DNA of 64,000 nucleotides, from NCBI GenBank assembly GCA_902590505.1, contig CACIWZ010000001.1, positions 248,001 through 312,000 of the forward strand, in the 5' to 3' direction. Both the position numbers and the translations under genes were made by a program. The stretch comes from an uncultured Pelagibacteraceae bacterium (GTDB lineage Bacteria; Pseudomonadota; Alphaproteobacteria; Pelagibacterales; Pelagibacteraceae). Shown here one piece after another: positions 19,184-27,131 of the stretch; the stretch's first letter is position 1, and each line of letters begins with the position of its first letter. Under the pieces are notes generated by a model. The model had not been told where the DNA came from and did not search any database. It worked only from the letters and a program-made list of their open reading frames with translations.

Positions 19184-20240
19184 AGTTACATTAAAAGGTT
19201 TAAGCCATAGTTATTTAAAAACTCAGTCTTCAGATGCTGACTGGGCAATCAGAGAAGTAGACATTGATTGGAATGATGGGGGTGCATATGCTTTATTAGG
19301 CCCGTCAGGTTGTGGAAAAACAACATTATTAAATATTATTTCTGGACTAATTACACCAACTAAAGGCGATATATTATTTGATGATAAAGTTATTTCTGGA
19401 TTGAATCCTGTAGAAAGAAATATAGCACAGATTTTTCAATTCCCGGTTATTTATGACACGATGACAGTATATGATAATTTAGCTTTTCCTTTAAGAAATA
19501 GAAAAATTCCAGAGGAAGAAATCAAAGTAAAAGTTCATGAGATAGCTGAAATGTTGGAATTATCTTCAACATTAAACAATAGAGCTTCTGGTCTAACTGC
19601 AGATGGTAAACAAAAAATTTCACTAGGGCGTGGATTGGTAAGATCAGATGTTAATGCTATTATGTTCGATGAACCATTAACTGTAATCGACCCACATTTG
19701 AAATGGATTTTAAGATCTAAACTTAAAGAACTTCATCAAAAGATTAACAGAACAATGATTTATGTTACACACGATCAAACAGAGGCTTTAACATTTGCTG
19801 ATCAAGTAGTTGTAATGCATGAAGGTCAAATTGTTCAAACAGGAACACCAGTAGATTTGTTTGAAAAACCCAAGCATACATTTGTTGGATATTTTATTGG
19901 TTCACCAGGCATGAATGTTTTACCTTGTCAAATTAAAGGAAATGATGTGATTGTTAATGGAAAAAAAATAGAAACTCACCAACAAATTAAAAAAAGTAAT
20001 TTTAACAAGACAGAAGTTGGAGTAAGACCTGAATTTATATCTTTTAGTAATGAAGGAATTCCAGTTAAAGTTTTATCAGTAAGCAATACTGGAAGGCATA
20101 AAATTGTAGATACTGAAAGTGAAACCGGAAAAATTAAAATTATTGCAAAATCTAATGAAGATATTCCTTCAGGATCTGCATTTTTAAAATTTAAAAAAGA
20201 ATATACTTATACTTATGGAGATAGTTGGATAATTGAATGA
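19176..20240 (+). CDS. ABC importer ATPase 2 (GlpT-like), signature motif lost
   Basis: MalK-type ATPase, again 354 residues. Walker A GPSGCGKT (42-49), Walker B FDEP with Asp165-Glu166 and the switch His199 in YVTHDQTEAL are all canonical, but the LSGGQ signature has become LTADGKQ (140-146). With ATPase 1 supplying a good signature, the composite site that uses this protein's Walker motifs should be hydrolytic. A TOBE-like domain follows. It overlaps both neighbours by a few bases, consistent with stoichiometric synthesis. The resemblance is to one of the two ATPases of rhizobial glycerol importers. Confidence 0.9.
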   Translation: MAKVTLKGLSHSYLKTQSSDADWAIREVDIDWNDGGAYALLGPSGCGKTTLLNIISGLITPTKGDILFDDKVISGLNPVERNIAQIFQFPVIYDTMTVYDNLAFPLRNRKIPEEEIKVKVHEIAEMLELSSTLNNRASGLTADGKQKISLGRGLVRSDVNAIMFDEPLTVIDPHLKWILRSKLKELHQKINRTMIYVTHDQTEALTFADQVVVMHEGQIVQTGTPVDLFEKPKHTFVGYFIGSPGMNVLPCQIKGNDVIVNGKKIETHQQIKKSNFNKTEVGVRPEFISFSNEGIPVKVLSVSNTGRHKIVDTESETGKIKIIAKSNEDIPSGSAFLKFKKEYTYTYGDSWIIE

Positions 20241-21103
20241 ATAAAACAGTTAATCAAAAAGCATGGTTTTTTGTAATACCAGTATTTGTGCTGGTAGCTT
20301 TCAATGCCATTATTCCATTAATGACAGTAGTAAACTATGCTTTCCAGGAAACTTTTGGAAATAATGTTTTTATGTGGGAGGGTACAAGATGGTTTAAACA
20401 AATAATGTTATCCGAAAGATTTCACGCATCACTTGGTAGACAATTTTTATTTACTTTTATAATTTTATTTATTCAAATTCCGTTAGGAATAGCTATTGCA
20501 CTTACTATGCCTAAAGAGGGAATAGGAGTACCTGTTTGTTTGGTTTTAATGTCCATGCCACTTCTAATTCCATGGAACGTTGTAGGAGCTATGTGGAATA
20601 TTTTTGCGTTACCAGATATTGGTTTCTTAGGTCATTCACTTAATGCTTTAGGATTTGATTATAACTTTACTCAACAAATTGGTGATGCTTGGTTTACAAC
20701 TATATTAATGGATGTATGGCATTGGACATCGTTAGTAGTTTTATTGTCTTATGCAGGATTAAGATCTATCCAACCTGCTTATTATCAAGCAGCAGAAATT
20801 GATGGCGCTAGTCGTTGGGCAATTTTTACGAAAATTGAATTACCTAAAATGAAAAAAGTATTAACGATTGCGATACTTTTAAGATTCATGGACAGTTTCA
20901 TGATCTATACAGAGCCATTTGTTTTAACCGGAGGCGGTCCAGGTAATGCTACTGCATTTTTATCTATAGACTTAGTTAAAATGGCATTAGGACAGTTTGA
21001 TTTAGGACCAGCTGCAGCAATGTCGTTAATATACTTCTTTATAGTACTTTTAGTTTGTTGGGTATTCTACACATTAATGATGAGAAATGAGGAAAAATCA
21101 TGA
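20237..21103 (+). CDS. ABC importer permease 1 (GlpP-like)
   Basis: Inner-membrane permease of 288 residues and six predicted membrane helices, of the MalF/UgpA type. The EAA loop that docks on the ATPase is visible as YYQAAEIDGASRWAIFTKIELP (given here in parts: YYQAAEIDGAS, then IFTKIELP). TEPFVLTGGGPGNAT near the C terminus is typical of sugar and glycerol-type permeases. It overlaps ATPase 2 (ATGA) and the second permease gene by 4 bp each. It forms the channel with permease 2. Confidence 0.92.
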   Translation: MNKTVNQKAWFFVIPVFVLVAFNAIIPLMTVVNYAFQETFGNNVFMWEGTRWFKQIMLSERFHASLGRQFLFTFIILFIQIPLGIAIALTMPKEGIGVPVCLVLMSMPLLIPWNVVGAMWNIFALPDIGFLGHSLNALGFDYNFTQQIGDAWFTTILMDVWHWTSLVVLLSYAGLRSIQPAYYQAAEIDGASRWAIFTKIELPKMKKVLTIAILLRFMDSFMIYTEPFVLTGGGPGNATAFLSIDLVKMALGQFDLGPAAAMSLIYFFIVLLVCWVFYTLMMRNEEKS

Positions 21104-21900
21104 AAAAAGCTAAGTGGGTAGTTCCTACAATTTATATTATTTTCTTGATGCTTCCAATTTATTGGTTGCTTAACATGTCATTTAAAACGACAACTGAAAT
21201 TATAAACACTTACACATTATGGCCTCAAGAATTTACATTAGATAATTATAAAAAAATTTTTACCGACAGTACTTGGTATACAGGGTATCTTAATTCTATT
21301 TATTACGTAGTGATGAACACCGTGATTTCAGTGGCAGCTGCACTACCTGCAGCTTACGCTTTTTCTAGATATAAATTTTTAGGAGATAAACATTTATTTT
21401 TCTGGCTATTAACTAACAGAATGGCCCCACCAGCAGTATTTGCCTTGCCATTTTTTCAATTTTATTCATCAGTAAACTTGTTTGATACTCATGTGGCTGT
21501 AGCTTTATCACATTGTTTGTTTAATATTCCTTTAGCAGTTTGGATTTTAGAAGGATTTATGTCTTCTGTGCCAAAAGAGTTAGATGAAACAGCTTATGTT
21601 GACGGTTATTCGTTTTGGAGATTTTTCTTTAAAATATTCATACCCACTATTACTGCAGGCATAGGTATTACTATGTTTTTCTGTTTTATGTTTTCTTGGG
21701 TAGAATTATTATTAGCTAAAACACTTACAGCTGTAGCAGCCAAACCTATAGCTGCAACAATGACAAGAACCGCTAGTACATCAGGATATGAATTAGGACT
21801 ACTTGCTGCTGCAGGAAGTTTGACAATTATACCTGGTGCAATAGTAATTTACTTTGTTAGAAACTATATTGCGAAAGGATTTGCGTTAGGACGAGTATGA
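21100..21900 (+). CDS. ABC importer permease 2 (GlpQ-like)
   Basis: Inner-membrane permease of 266 residues, MalG/UgpE type, with six membrane segments. The coupling loop is ELDETAYVDGYSFWRFFFK, and the family-typical start ends in MLPIYWLLNMSFKT. The GlpQ label refers to the rhizobial glycerol importer and not to glycerophosphodiester phosphodiesterase. It overlaps the small membrane-protein gene that follows, whose ATG sits over this gene's stop. Confidence 0.92.
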   Translation: MKKAKWVVPTIYIIFLMLPIYWLLNMSFKTTTEIINTYTLWPQEFTLDNYKKIFTDSTWYTGYLNSIYYVVMNTVISVAAALPAAYAFSRYKFLGDKHLFFWLLTNRMAPPAVFALPFFQFYSSVNLFDTHVAVALSHCLFNIPLAVWILEGFMSSVPKELDETAYVDGYSFWRFFFKIFIPTITAGIGITMFFCFMFSWVELLLAKTLTAVAAKPIAATMTRTASTSGYELGLLAAAGSLTIIPGAIVIYFVRNYIAKGFALGRV

Positions 21901-22256
21901 TGATGTTTAATATTTTAAATGCTGCAACTTGGGGTGACATGGCTAAAAAGAAAGAGAAGGGATTCTTCGATTTTGAATTTATCACTTGGATGGCCTGGAC
22001 CTGGCAGACAGCTGCATTTTTTATATTCATAGCTTTATGTTTAACAGCAATGGTTATTTGGGAAAAAAAATCACCAGGAGGCAGTCCAAGAAAAGGAATT
22101 TTAGGATTAGACACAACTAGAGGCGATAGATTATTTATTTCATTACTAGGCAGTGCTTTCATTCATTTATTTTGGTTAGCTCTAGTTGGAAGTGTATTGT
22201 GGATTGCAACAATAATTTGCATTGGCTATGCAGTTGTTGTATTCAGATACGTCTAA
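21897..22256 (+). CDS. DUF2160-type small membrane protein of the glycerol importer
   Basis: A 119-residue protein with three hydrophobic stretches (about residues 35-55, 78-100 and 101-117) and the family core WMAWTWQTAAFF, TTRGDRLFISLLG and FIHLFWLA. Members of this uncharacterised family accompany glycerol-type ABC systems and may be the GlpU component. Relative to what I recall of the family, this copy has an N-terminal extension of about 25 residues before the WMAWTW motif. The start overlaps the permease stop. Its function is unknown; a stabilising or accessory role in the permease is only inferred. Confidence 0.82.
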   Translation: MMMFNILNAATWGDMAKKKEKGFFDFEFITWMAWTWQTAAFFIFIALCLTAMVIWEKKSPGGSPRKGILGLDTTRGDRLFISLLGSAFIHLFWLALVGSVLWIATIICIGYAVVVFRYV

Positions 22257-22280
22257 ATATTATTCATTAAAGGAGATCAA

Positions 22281-23285
22281 ATGGTTAAAGTTGGCATAAA
22301 TGGTTTTGGTAGAATAGGTAGATTAATTTTAAGAGCTATTTTAGAAAATTATAAAAATAAAATTCAAGTTGTTGCAATTAATGATTTAGGGTCAATAGAA
22401 ACTAATGCGCACTTAATTAAATACGATAGTACTCATGGTATAATTAATGAAGATATTCAAACTTCAAAAGATGGATTTAAAATCGGTAATCAAAAAATAA
22501 AAGTTTTTGCAGAAAAGGATCCAGCTAATATCCCTTGGGGAAACGTAGGTGCTGATGTAGTTTTAGAATGCACTGGTATATTTTTAGACAAATCTTCAGC
22601 AGAAAAACATATAAAAGGTGGAGCAAAAAAAGTAATAATTTCTGCTCCTGGTAAAGAAGTAGACTTTACAATTGTTCAAGGAGTTAATAGCAAGGAGTTA
22701 AAAAAAGAGCATAATATAATATCCAATGGCTCGTGCACTACAAATTGTCTAGCTCCTGTTGCAATGGTTTTAGAAAAAACTTTTGGAATTAGCTATGGTT
22801 ATATGACTACAATTCATAGTTATACAGGTGATCAAAAATTGCTAGATACATTACATAAAGATTTAAGAAGAGCTCGTTCAACAGAAGGAGCAATGATACC
22901 TACTTCAACAGGAGCCGCCAAAGCAATGAGTTTAGTTCTGCCGAGTTTAAAAGGTAAGTTAGACGGAACAGCTATAAGAGTACCGACACCAAATGTTTCA
23001 TTAATTGATCTAACATTAGTTACTGATAAAGAAGCAACACCTCAAACTATTAATGAAGCTATGACAAAAGCAGCGAGAGGGGAATTAAAAGGAATTTTAG
23101 ATGTAAACCAAAAACCTCTTGTATCAAAAGATTTTAATCATAACCCTCATAGTTCGATTTTTGATGTAACCCAAACTCAAGTAATAAAAGGAAAATTTAG
23201 CCGAGTGCTTTCATGGTACGATAATGAATGGGGTTTCTCTAACAGAATGTGTGATACATCAATACAAATAGCCGGTTTAATTTAG
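22281..23285 (+). CDS. gap: Glyceraldehyde-3-phosphate dehydrogenase
   Basis: Oxidises glyceraldehyde-3-phosphate with phosphate and NAD(P) to 1,3-bisphosphoglycerate, and works in reverse in gluconeogenesis. The 334-residue sequence has the N-terminal Rossmann motif INGFGRIGR, the active-site Cys in SNGSCTTNCLAP (Gly where Ala is usual), HSYTGDQ, RRARSTEGAMIPTSTGAAKA and SWYDNEWGFSNRM. A strong Shine-Dalgarno AAAGGAG stands 6 bp upstream of the ATG. It follows the glycerol importer by 24 bp in the same direction and may be read through from it. Its stop overlaps that of a small minus-strand gene. Confidence 0.97.
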   Translation: MVKVGINGFGRIGRLILRAILENYKNKIQVVAINDLGSIETNAHLIKYDSTHGIINEDIQTSKDGFKIGNQKIKVFAEKDPANIPWGNVGADVVLECTGIFLDKSSAEKHIKGGAKKVIISAPGKEVDFTIVQGVNSKELKKEHNIISNGSCTTNCLAPVAMVLEKTFGISYGYMTTIHSYTGDQKLLDTLHKDLRRARSTEGAMIPTSTGAAKAMSLVLPSLKGKLDGTAIRVPTPNVSLIDLTLVTDKEATPQTINEAMTKAARGELKGILDVNQKPLVSKDFNHNPHSSIFDVTQTQVIKGKFSRVLSWYDNEWGFSNRMCDTSIQIAGLI

Positions 23286-23455
23286 TTATTAGATTTTTCG
23301 GCTTCCTCAATTAATTTTAAGGTATTTTTTGGAATATCAGAATAATCAGTGTTAGCATTTGGAACGTTAGAAACCTTTTTAGTTTTATTCTTTTTCAAAT
23401 TTTGAAGATCATCTACTGCTGAGAGAATCTCATCAATACTATAATTCTCTTTCAT
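23282..23455 (-). CDS. Small acidic protein downstream of pyruvate kinase, unknown
   Basis: A 57-residue frame that begins on the last base of the pyk stop codon (TAATG overlap) and ends over the gap stop codon on the other strand. The product begins MKENYSIDEILSAVDDLQ and has a Lys/Asn-rich centre and an acidic C terminus with IPKNTLKLIEEAEK. It is predicted to be soluble and largely helical. Exact coupling to pyk and complete filling of the interval between two genes argue that it is real. I do not recognise the family. Confidence 0.6.
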   Translation of the reverse strand: MKENYSIDEILSAVDDLQNLKKNKTKKVSNVPNANTDYSDIPKNTLKLIEEAEKSNN

Positions 23456-24867
23456 TAGGAACCAACTTTATAAAGTCTCACCATGTTAGTCATACCTGCT
23501 TTTCCAAAAGGTAAACCAGCAGTTATAACTACAAAGTCATTCTTTTTAATAAATCTTAGTTTTTTTATAATTTCTTTAGAAATAGACATCATATCTTTCC
23601 ATCCATTTGCATCTCTACTATTTATAGATTGAACACCCCAAAGTAATGACACTTGTCTACTTACGTTTATATTTGGAGAAATAGTTACTATTTTAGCTGC
23701 TGGACGCATAGCAGAAACAAGTTTCGCAGATTTTCCAGAATTGGAAAAAACGATAATAGCTTTTACATCAGGATTATAAGCCATATCTTTAACAGAGAGA
23801 AGAATAGATTTAACAGGATCTTTGTTTGTAATGATAGAATTTTTAAAATCTTCAATATGTTCTCTTTTGTATTTTTCTGTAGATAGAATTGTTTGTGTCA
23901 TAGTTGAAACAGCTTGAGTTGGAAATTTGCCAATTGCAGCTTCGGCAGACAACATTACAGTATCTGCACCTTGGAATATTGCTGTTGCAATATCGTTTAT
24001 TTCTGCTCTAGTTGCTGTGTTATTTTCAATCATACTTTCCAACATCTGTGTGGCAACAATTACAGATTTGGAAAATTGAGAACATTTTTTTATAAGACTT
24101 AATTGAACTTTTGGAACTTCACTATGACCAATATCAATTGCCAAATCTCCTCGTGCAATCATTATTGAATCAGTAGATTGAATAATTTTTTTAATATTTT
24201 TTAAAGCATGCTTATTTTCTATTTTAGAAATAATGCCCATATCTTTTTTAATTAATTTTCTTGTCTCAAGAATTAACTTTTCATTTTGTAAATAAGAAAG
24301 GGCAATCCAATTACATCCAAGTTTAACTGCAGTCTTTATATCCTTCTTATCTTTTTCAGTAAGCTTGTTGAAAGTTATGTCTAAATTTGGAACATGAAAA
24401 CTTTTATTACTTTTAATTATACAATTTTGACTTCGACATTTTGTTATTATGGAATTTCCTTTTTTTCCAATTACAGAGAATAAATACTTTCCATCATCAA
24501 TTAAAATTTTATTTCCTCTTTTTAACTTTTTTATAATTTTTGGATAAGGAAAAGTCACTCTTCGTGAGTCACCAGGTGTTTTTTTATTATCGAATACAAA
24601 TTTTTGATTAAAACTAATTTTTTGATTTTCATTTTTAACTTTACCTATTCTAAGTTTTACACCCTGTAAATCAGCTATCAAAGATAATTTTTTTCCATTT
24701 TTTTTTTCTACTTTTCTTATCAGTGAAATTATTTTATTAATCCCATTTGTGTTATGACTGAAATTTATTCTAAATGCATCAACACCGAGATCTACAAGCT
24801 TTTTTAACTTATTTTCGCTATAAATTGCTGGGCCTAAGGTAGCTATAATTTTTGCTTTTTTTTCCAT
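23455..24867 (-). CDS. pyk: Pyruvate kinase
   Basis: Transfers phosphate from PEP to ADP, the final step of glycolysis. All 470 residues align with the family by eye: KIIATLGPA at the start, RINFSHN, LIADLQGVKLRIG, the catalytic lysine in IISKIENKHA, SIMIARGDLAIDIG, IVATQMLESMIEN, ATRAEINDIATAIFQGADTVMLSAE (seen as overlapping blocks), and a complete C-terminal allosteric domain. It lies opposite gap and beside pfk, giving a compact glycolytic cluster. Pyruvate kinase has been reported missing from some marine SAR11 genomes, so its presence is informative about lineage. Confidence 0.97.
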   Translation of the reverse strand: MEKKAKIIATLGPAIYSENKLKKLVDLGVDAFRINFSHNTNGINKIISLIRKVEKKNGKKLSLIADLQGVKLRIGKVKNENQKISFNQKFVFDNKKTPGDSRRVTFPYPKIIKKLKRGNKILIDDGKYLFSVIGKKGNSIITKCRSQNCIIKSNKSFHVPNLDITFNKLTEKDKKDIKTAVKLGCNWIALSYLQNEKLILETRKLIKKDMGIISKIENKHALKNIKKIIQSTDSIMIARGDLAIDIGHSEVPKVQLSLIKKCSQFSKSVIVATQMLESMIENNTATRAEINDIATAIFQGADTVMLSAEAAIGKFPTQAVSTMTQTILSTEKYKREHIEDFKNSIITNKDPVKSILLSVKDMAYNPDVKAIIVFSNSGKSAKLVSAMRPAAKIVTISPNINVSRQVSLLWGVQSINSRDANGWKDMMSISKEIIKKLRFIKKNDFVVITAGLPFGKAGMTNMVRLYKVGS

Positions 24868-24932
24868 TAAGAGATTTTTATGTTATAACACCACTTCTCT
24901 TAAAAAAGAATATTAAAGAAAAATTAATTTAA

Positions 24933-26018
24933 ATGAATAAAAAAATAGGAATTTTAACTAGTGGAGGGGATTGCGGAGGCCTTAATGCTGCAATTAGATC
25001 AATTTTTTATAGAGCAAAAAATAAATACAAAATGGATGTTTATGGAATAAGAGATGGTACTGCTGGCCTGATCAAACGTCCAGTAGATGTTATACAACTA
25101 ACTCATAAAACTTTTGGAGGATACTTATTAAGACAAGGGGGAACTTTTTTAGGATCCACTAATAAAGGTAATCCTTTTAAATTTCCTACAAGTAACGGTA
25201 AACATGTTGATAAATCAAAAGAAATTATAGAGGGATACCATTCAATGAAACTAGATGGTCTAATAATTATCGGTGGAGACGGCAGTATGCAAATTTTAAA
25301 AAAATTAGCCAAAGACGGTGATATGAAAATAGTAGCTATTCCAAAGACTATAGATAACGATGTAGGTGCAACAGAAAGCTCGATAGGTTTTCATACCGCC
25401 GTAGATGTCGCAACTCAAGCATTGGATAATTTACAATCCACAGCAGCTAGCCATAGAAGATCTATGATACTTGAGGTTATGGGTCGTGATGCAGGACACA
25501 TCGCACTCAATGCGGGTATAGCAGGAGGTGCAGACATTATTTTAATTCCTGAATTAAAGTATTCAATAGACGGAATAATCAATAAACTTAATTCTATGAA
25601 AAAAAATGATATTCAACATTCATTAATCATAGTTGCTGAAGCGGTTAAAAAAGCGGATGGTTCACGAGTAGTTCATAAATATATGGATGGCGAACAAAGA
25701 CTTGGTGGTATCGGAGATTACATTGCCCAGGAACTGATGAAAAAAACAGATGTGGAATGCAGAGTAACATCACTTGGCCACGTTCAAAGAGGAGCCCCTC
25801 CAACGGCGAGTGATAGAATATTAGCTAGTGCCTTCGGAGTTTATGCTGTAGATTTATTAAACCAAAAAAAATTTGATCGAATGGTTGCATGGAGAGATAG
25901 AAGAGTGGTAGATGTGCCTATTGATGAAGGAATAAAAACTTACAAAAATGTTGAGAGAAAAGACTCTTTAGTTGAAACAGCTCTTTCTCTAGGAATTTAT
26001 TTAGGAGACGATATTTAA
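24933..26018 (+). CDS. 6-phosphofructokinase, ATP/PPi donor uncertain
   Basis: Phosphorylates fructose-6-phosphate. The 361-residue sequence begins with the PFK nucleotide-loop TSGGDCGGLNAAIRS and contains GGDGSMQ, the catalytic PKTIDND, the substrate motif EVMGRDAGHIAL and GHVQRGAPPTASDR. Two positions tell donor use in this family: Gly117 (GGDGS, equivalent to Gly104 of E. coli PFK, ATP-like) and Lys138 (PKTIDND, equivalent to position 124, usual in PPi enzymes and in some actinobacterial-type ATP enzymes). The combination belongs to the mixed group III, so I give no pfkA/pfp symbol. The stop overlaps the next start (TAATG). Confidence 0.93.
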   Translation: MNKKIGILTSGGDCGGLNAAIRSIFYRAKNKYKMDVYGIRDGTAGLIKRPVDVIQLTHKTFGGYLLRQGGTFLGSTNKGNPFKFPTSNGKHVDKSKEIIEGYHSMKLDGLIIIGGDGSMQILKKLAKDGDMKIVAIPKTIDNDVGATESSIGFHTAVDVATQALDNLQSTAASHRRSMILEVMGRDAGHIALNAGIAGGADIILIPELKYSIDGIINKLNSMKKNDIQHSLIIVAEAVKKADGSRVVHKYMDGEQRLGGIGDYIAQELMKKTDVECRVTSLGHVQRGAPPTASDRILASAFGVYAVDLLNQKKFDRMVAWRDRRVVDVPIDEGIKTYKNVERKDSLVETALSLGIYLGDDI

Positions 26019-26794
26019 TGAAAGATAAAAATTCAAATCTAGTCGCTAATAAACTTGTAAATGCATTCCTTAAAAATAAAATTATAAATCCCATTTCAAG
26101 TAAATATACAAAAAAACTTCCGAATGCTGATAAATTTAGGAAATTATGTGAGAGTAAAATTAAAAAACCAATTTTAGGATTTAAAGCAGGGGGAACGGGG
26201 ATACCTGTTATAAAAAAATTAAAAGAAAAAGAACCTTTCTACGCCTCTGTGTATAAACATAACGTATTGAAAAATAATAAATCTGTAAAAATAAATAAAT
26301 ATACTTTAGGTATTGAACTTGAAGTTTGTTATATCCTTAAAAAAAATTTTTTCGATTATAAAAAAAAAATTTCAATTAACAATATGAAAAGATTTATAAA
26401 TTATATTGCACCGTGTATTGAAGTGGTTGGCTATAGACAAAAGAAAAAAGGCATAAAGAGTTTTGGAGATCTATGTTCTGATTTTGGCGCAAATATAAAA
26501 TTTATCATAGGTCCAAGAAAAAAATTTAGAAATAATAACGTTAGAAACTTAAAAACTAATATTTCTAATTCAAAGATTAAACAATCAGTAAATGGAAATA
26601 CTAATACTGTTTATATAAATCCGATGAATTCTTTGTTATTTGTTTTAAAAAAGCTACAAAAAGATAAGATCAAACATGACCAAGATTTTTATGTTTTTAC
26701 TGGTTCAACAGTGGGAGTTGTTCCAATCCTTAGCAAAGGTATCTACAAGGGTAAAATTGAAAAATTGGGATCTGTTAAAACTAAAATTAATTAG
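26018..26794 (+). CDS. Hydratase/decarboxylase-family protein (MhpD-like, FAH fold)
   Basis: The 258-residue protein resembles the 2-oxopent-4-enoate hydratase / oxalocrotonate decarboxylase branch of the fumarylacetoacetate hydrolase superfamily. Recognisable parts are GFKAGGTG after the N-terminal helical region, the metal-site-like LGIELEVCYIL, IAPCIEVVGYR, and FGDLCSDFGANIKFIIG. The reaction and substrate are not known; no aromatic meta-cleavage genes are nearby. It is translationally coupled to phosphofructokinase (1-bp overlap), which suggests a link with sugar-acid or central metabolism. The Lys-rich linker regions are typical of this genome. The family is moderately certain, the function open. 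Confidence 0.72.
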   Translation: MKDKNSNLVANKLVNAFLKNKIINPISSKYTKKLPNADKFRKLCESKIKKPILGFKAGGTGIPVIKKLKEKEPFYASVYKHNVLKNNKSVKINKYTLGIELEVCYILKKNFFDYKKKISINNMKRFINYIAPCIEVVGYRQKKKGIKSFGDLCSDFGANIKFIIGPRKKFRNNNVRNLKTNISNSKIKQSVNGNTNTVYINPMNSLLFVLKKLQKDKIKHDQDFYVFTGSTVGVVPILSKGIYKGKIEKLGSVKTKIN

Positions 26795-27002
26795 ATAGCA
26801 AGTAACCACCAACTACTAAAATAACAATTCCTGAGAGAAGCTTTATATTTTTTAGCATTGACTGTTTCTTCTCACTTTGAAATTTTCTTTTTGAGAGAAA
26901 ATAGATATTTGTTTCAGCTTTATTCCTGAACTTAGGTCTTAATGGTGATGGGATTGATTTATTTTCAATATTTTTGAATTTTTTTGGATTGATTTGTAAC
27001 AT
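26787..27002 (-). CDS. Small tail-anchored membrane protein, unknown
   Basis: A 71-residue frame from ATG 27002 (a GTG at 27005 is an alternative) with a basic, Pro/Lys/Asn-rich N-terminal part and one C-terminal hydrophobic segment, IKLLSGIVILVVGGYLLSN. It fills most of an otherwise empty 337-bp interval and overlaps the hydratase stop by 8 bp in convergent orientation. The topology, a cytoplasmic polar region plus a tail anchor, suggests a membrane accessory protein. No family is recognised and existence is inferred from composition and position. Confidence 0.5.
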   Translation of the reverse strand: MLQINPKKFKNIENKSIPSPLRPKFRNKAETNIYFLSKRKFQSEKKQSMLKNIKLLSGIVILVVGGYLLSN

Positions 27003-27068
27003 CACTCTATTAACTCTATTTTTCTAAAGTTATCAACAGATTATACCATCTGAAAGTGCGTCAATTAT

Positions 27069-27087
27069 GCAAATGATAATCATTCTC
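27069..27087. promoter_or_regulatory. Fur-box-like site 1
   Basis: This 19-bp site matches 16 of 19 positions of the classical Fur consensus GATAATGATAATCATTATC by direct comparison. It lies 45 bp upstream of the ferric-iron binding-protein start and precedes a second, better site. Confidence 0.75.
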
Positions 27088-27095
27088 AATATATT

Positions 27096-27114
27096 GTAAA
27101 TGATAATCATTATC
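27096..27114. promoter_or_regulatory. Fur-box-like site 2
   Basis: Matches 17 of 19 positions of the Fur consensus and ends 17 bp before the start codon, just ahead of the GAGGG ribosome-binding site. The two sites start 27 bp apart. Binding of an iron-loaded Fur-type repressor here would block transcription of the iron importer. Confidence 0.82.
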
Positions 27115-27131
27115 AATAAACGAGGGAAATA

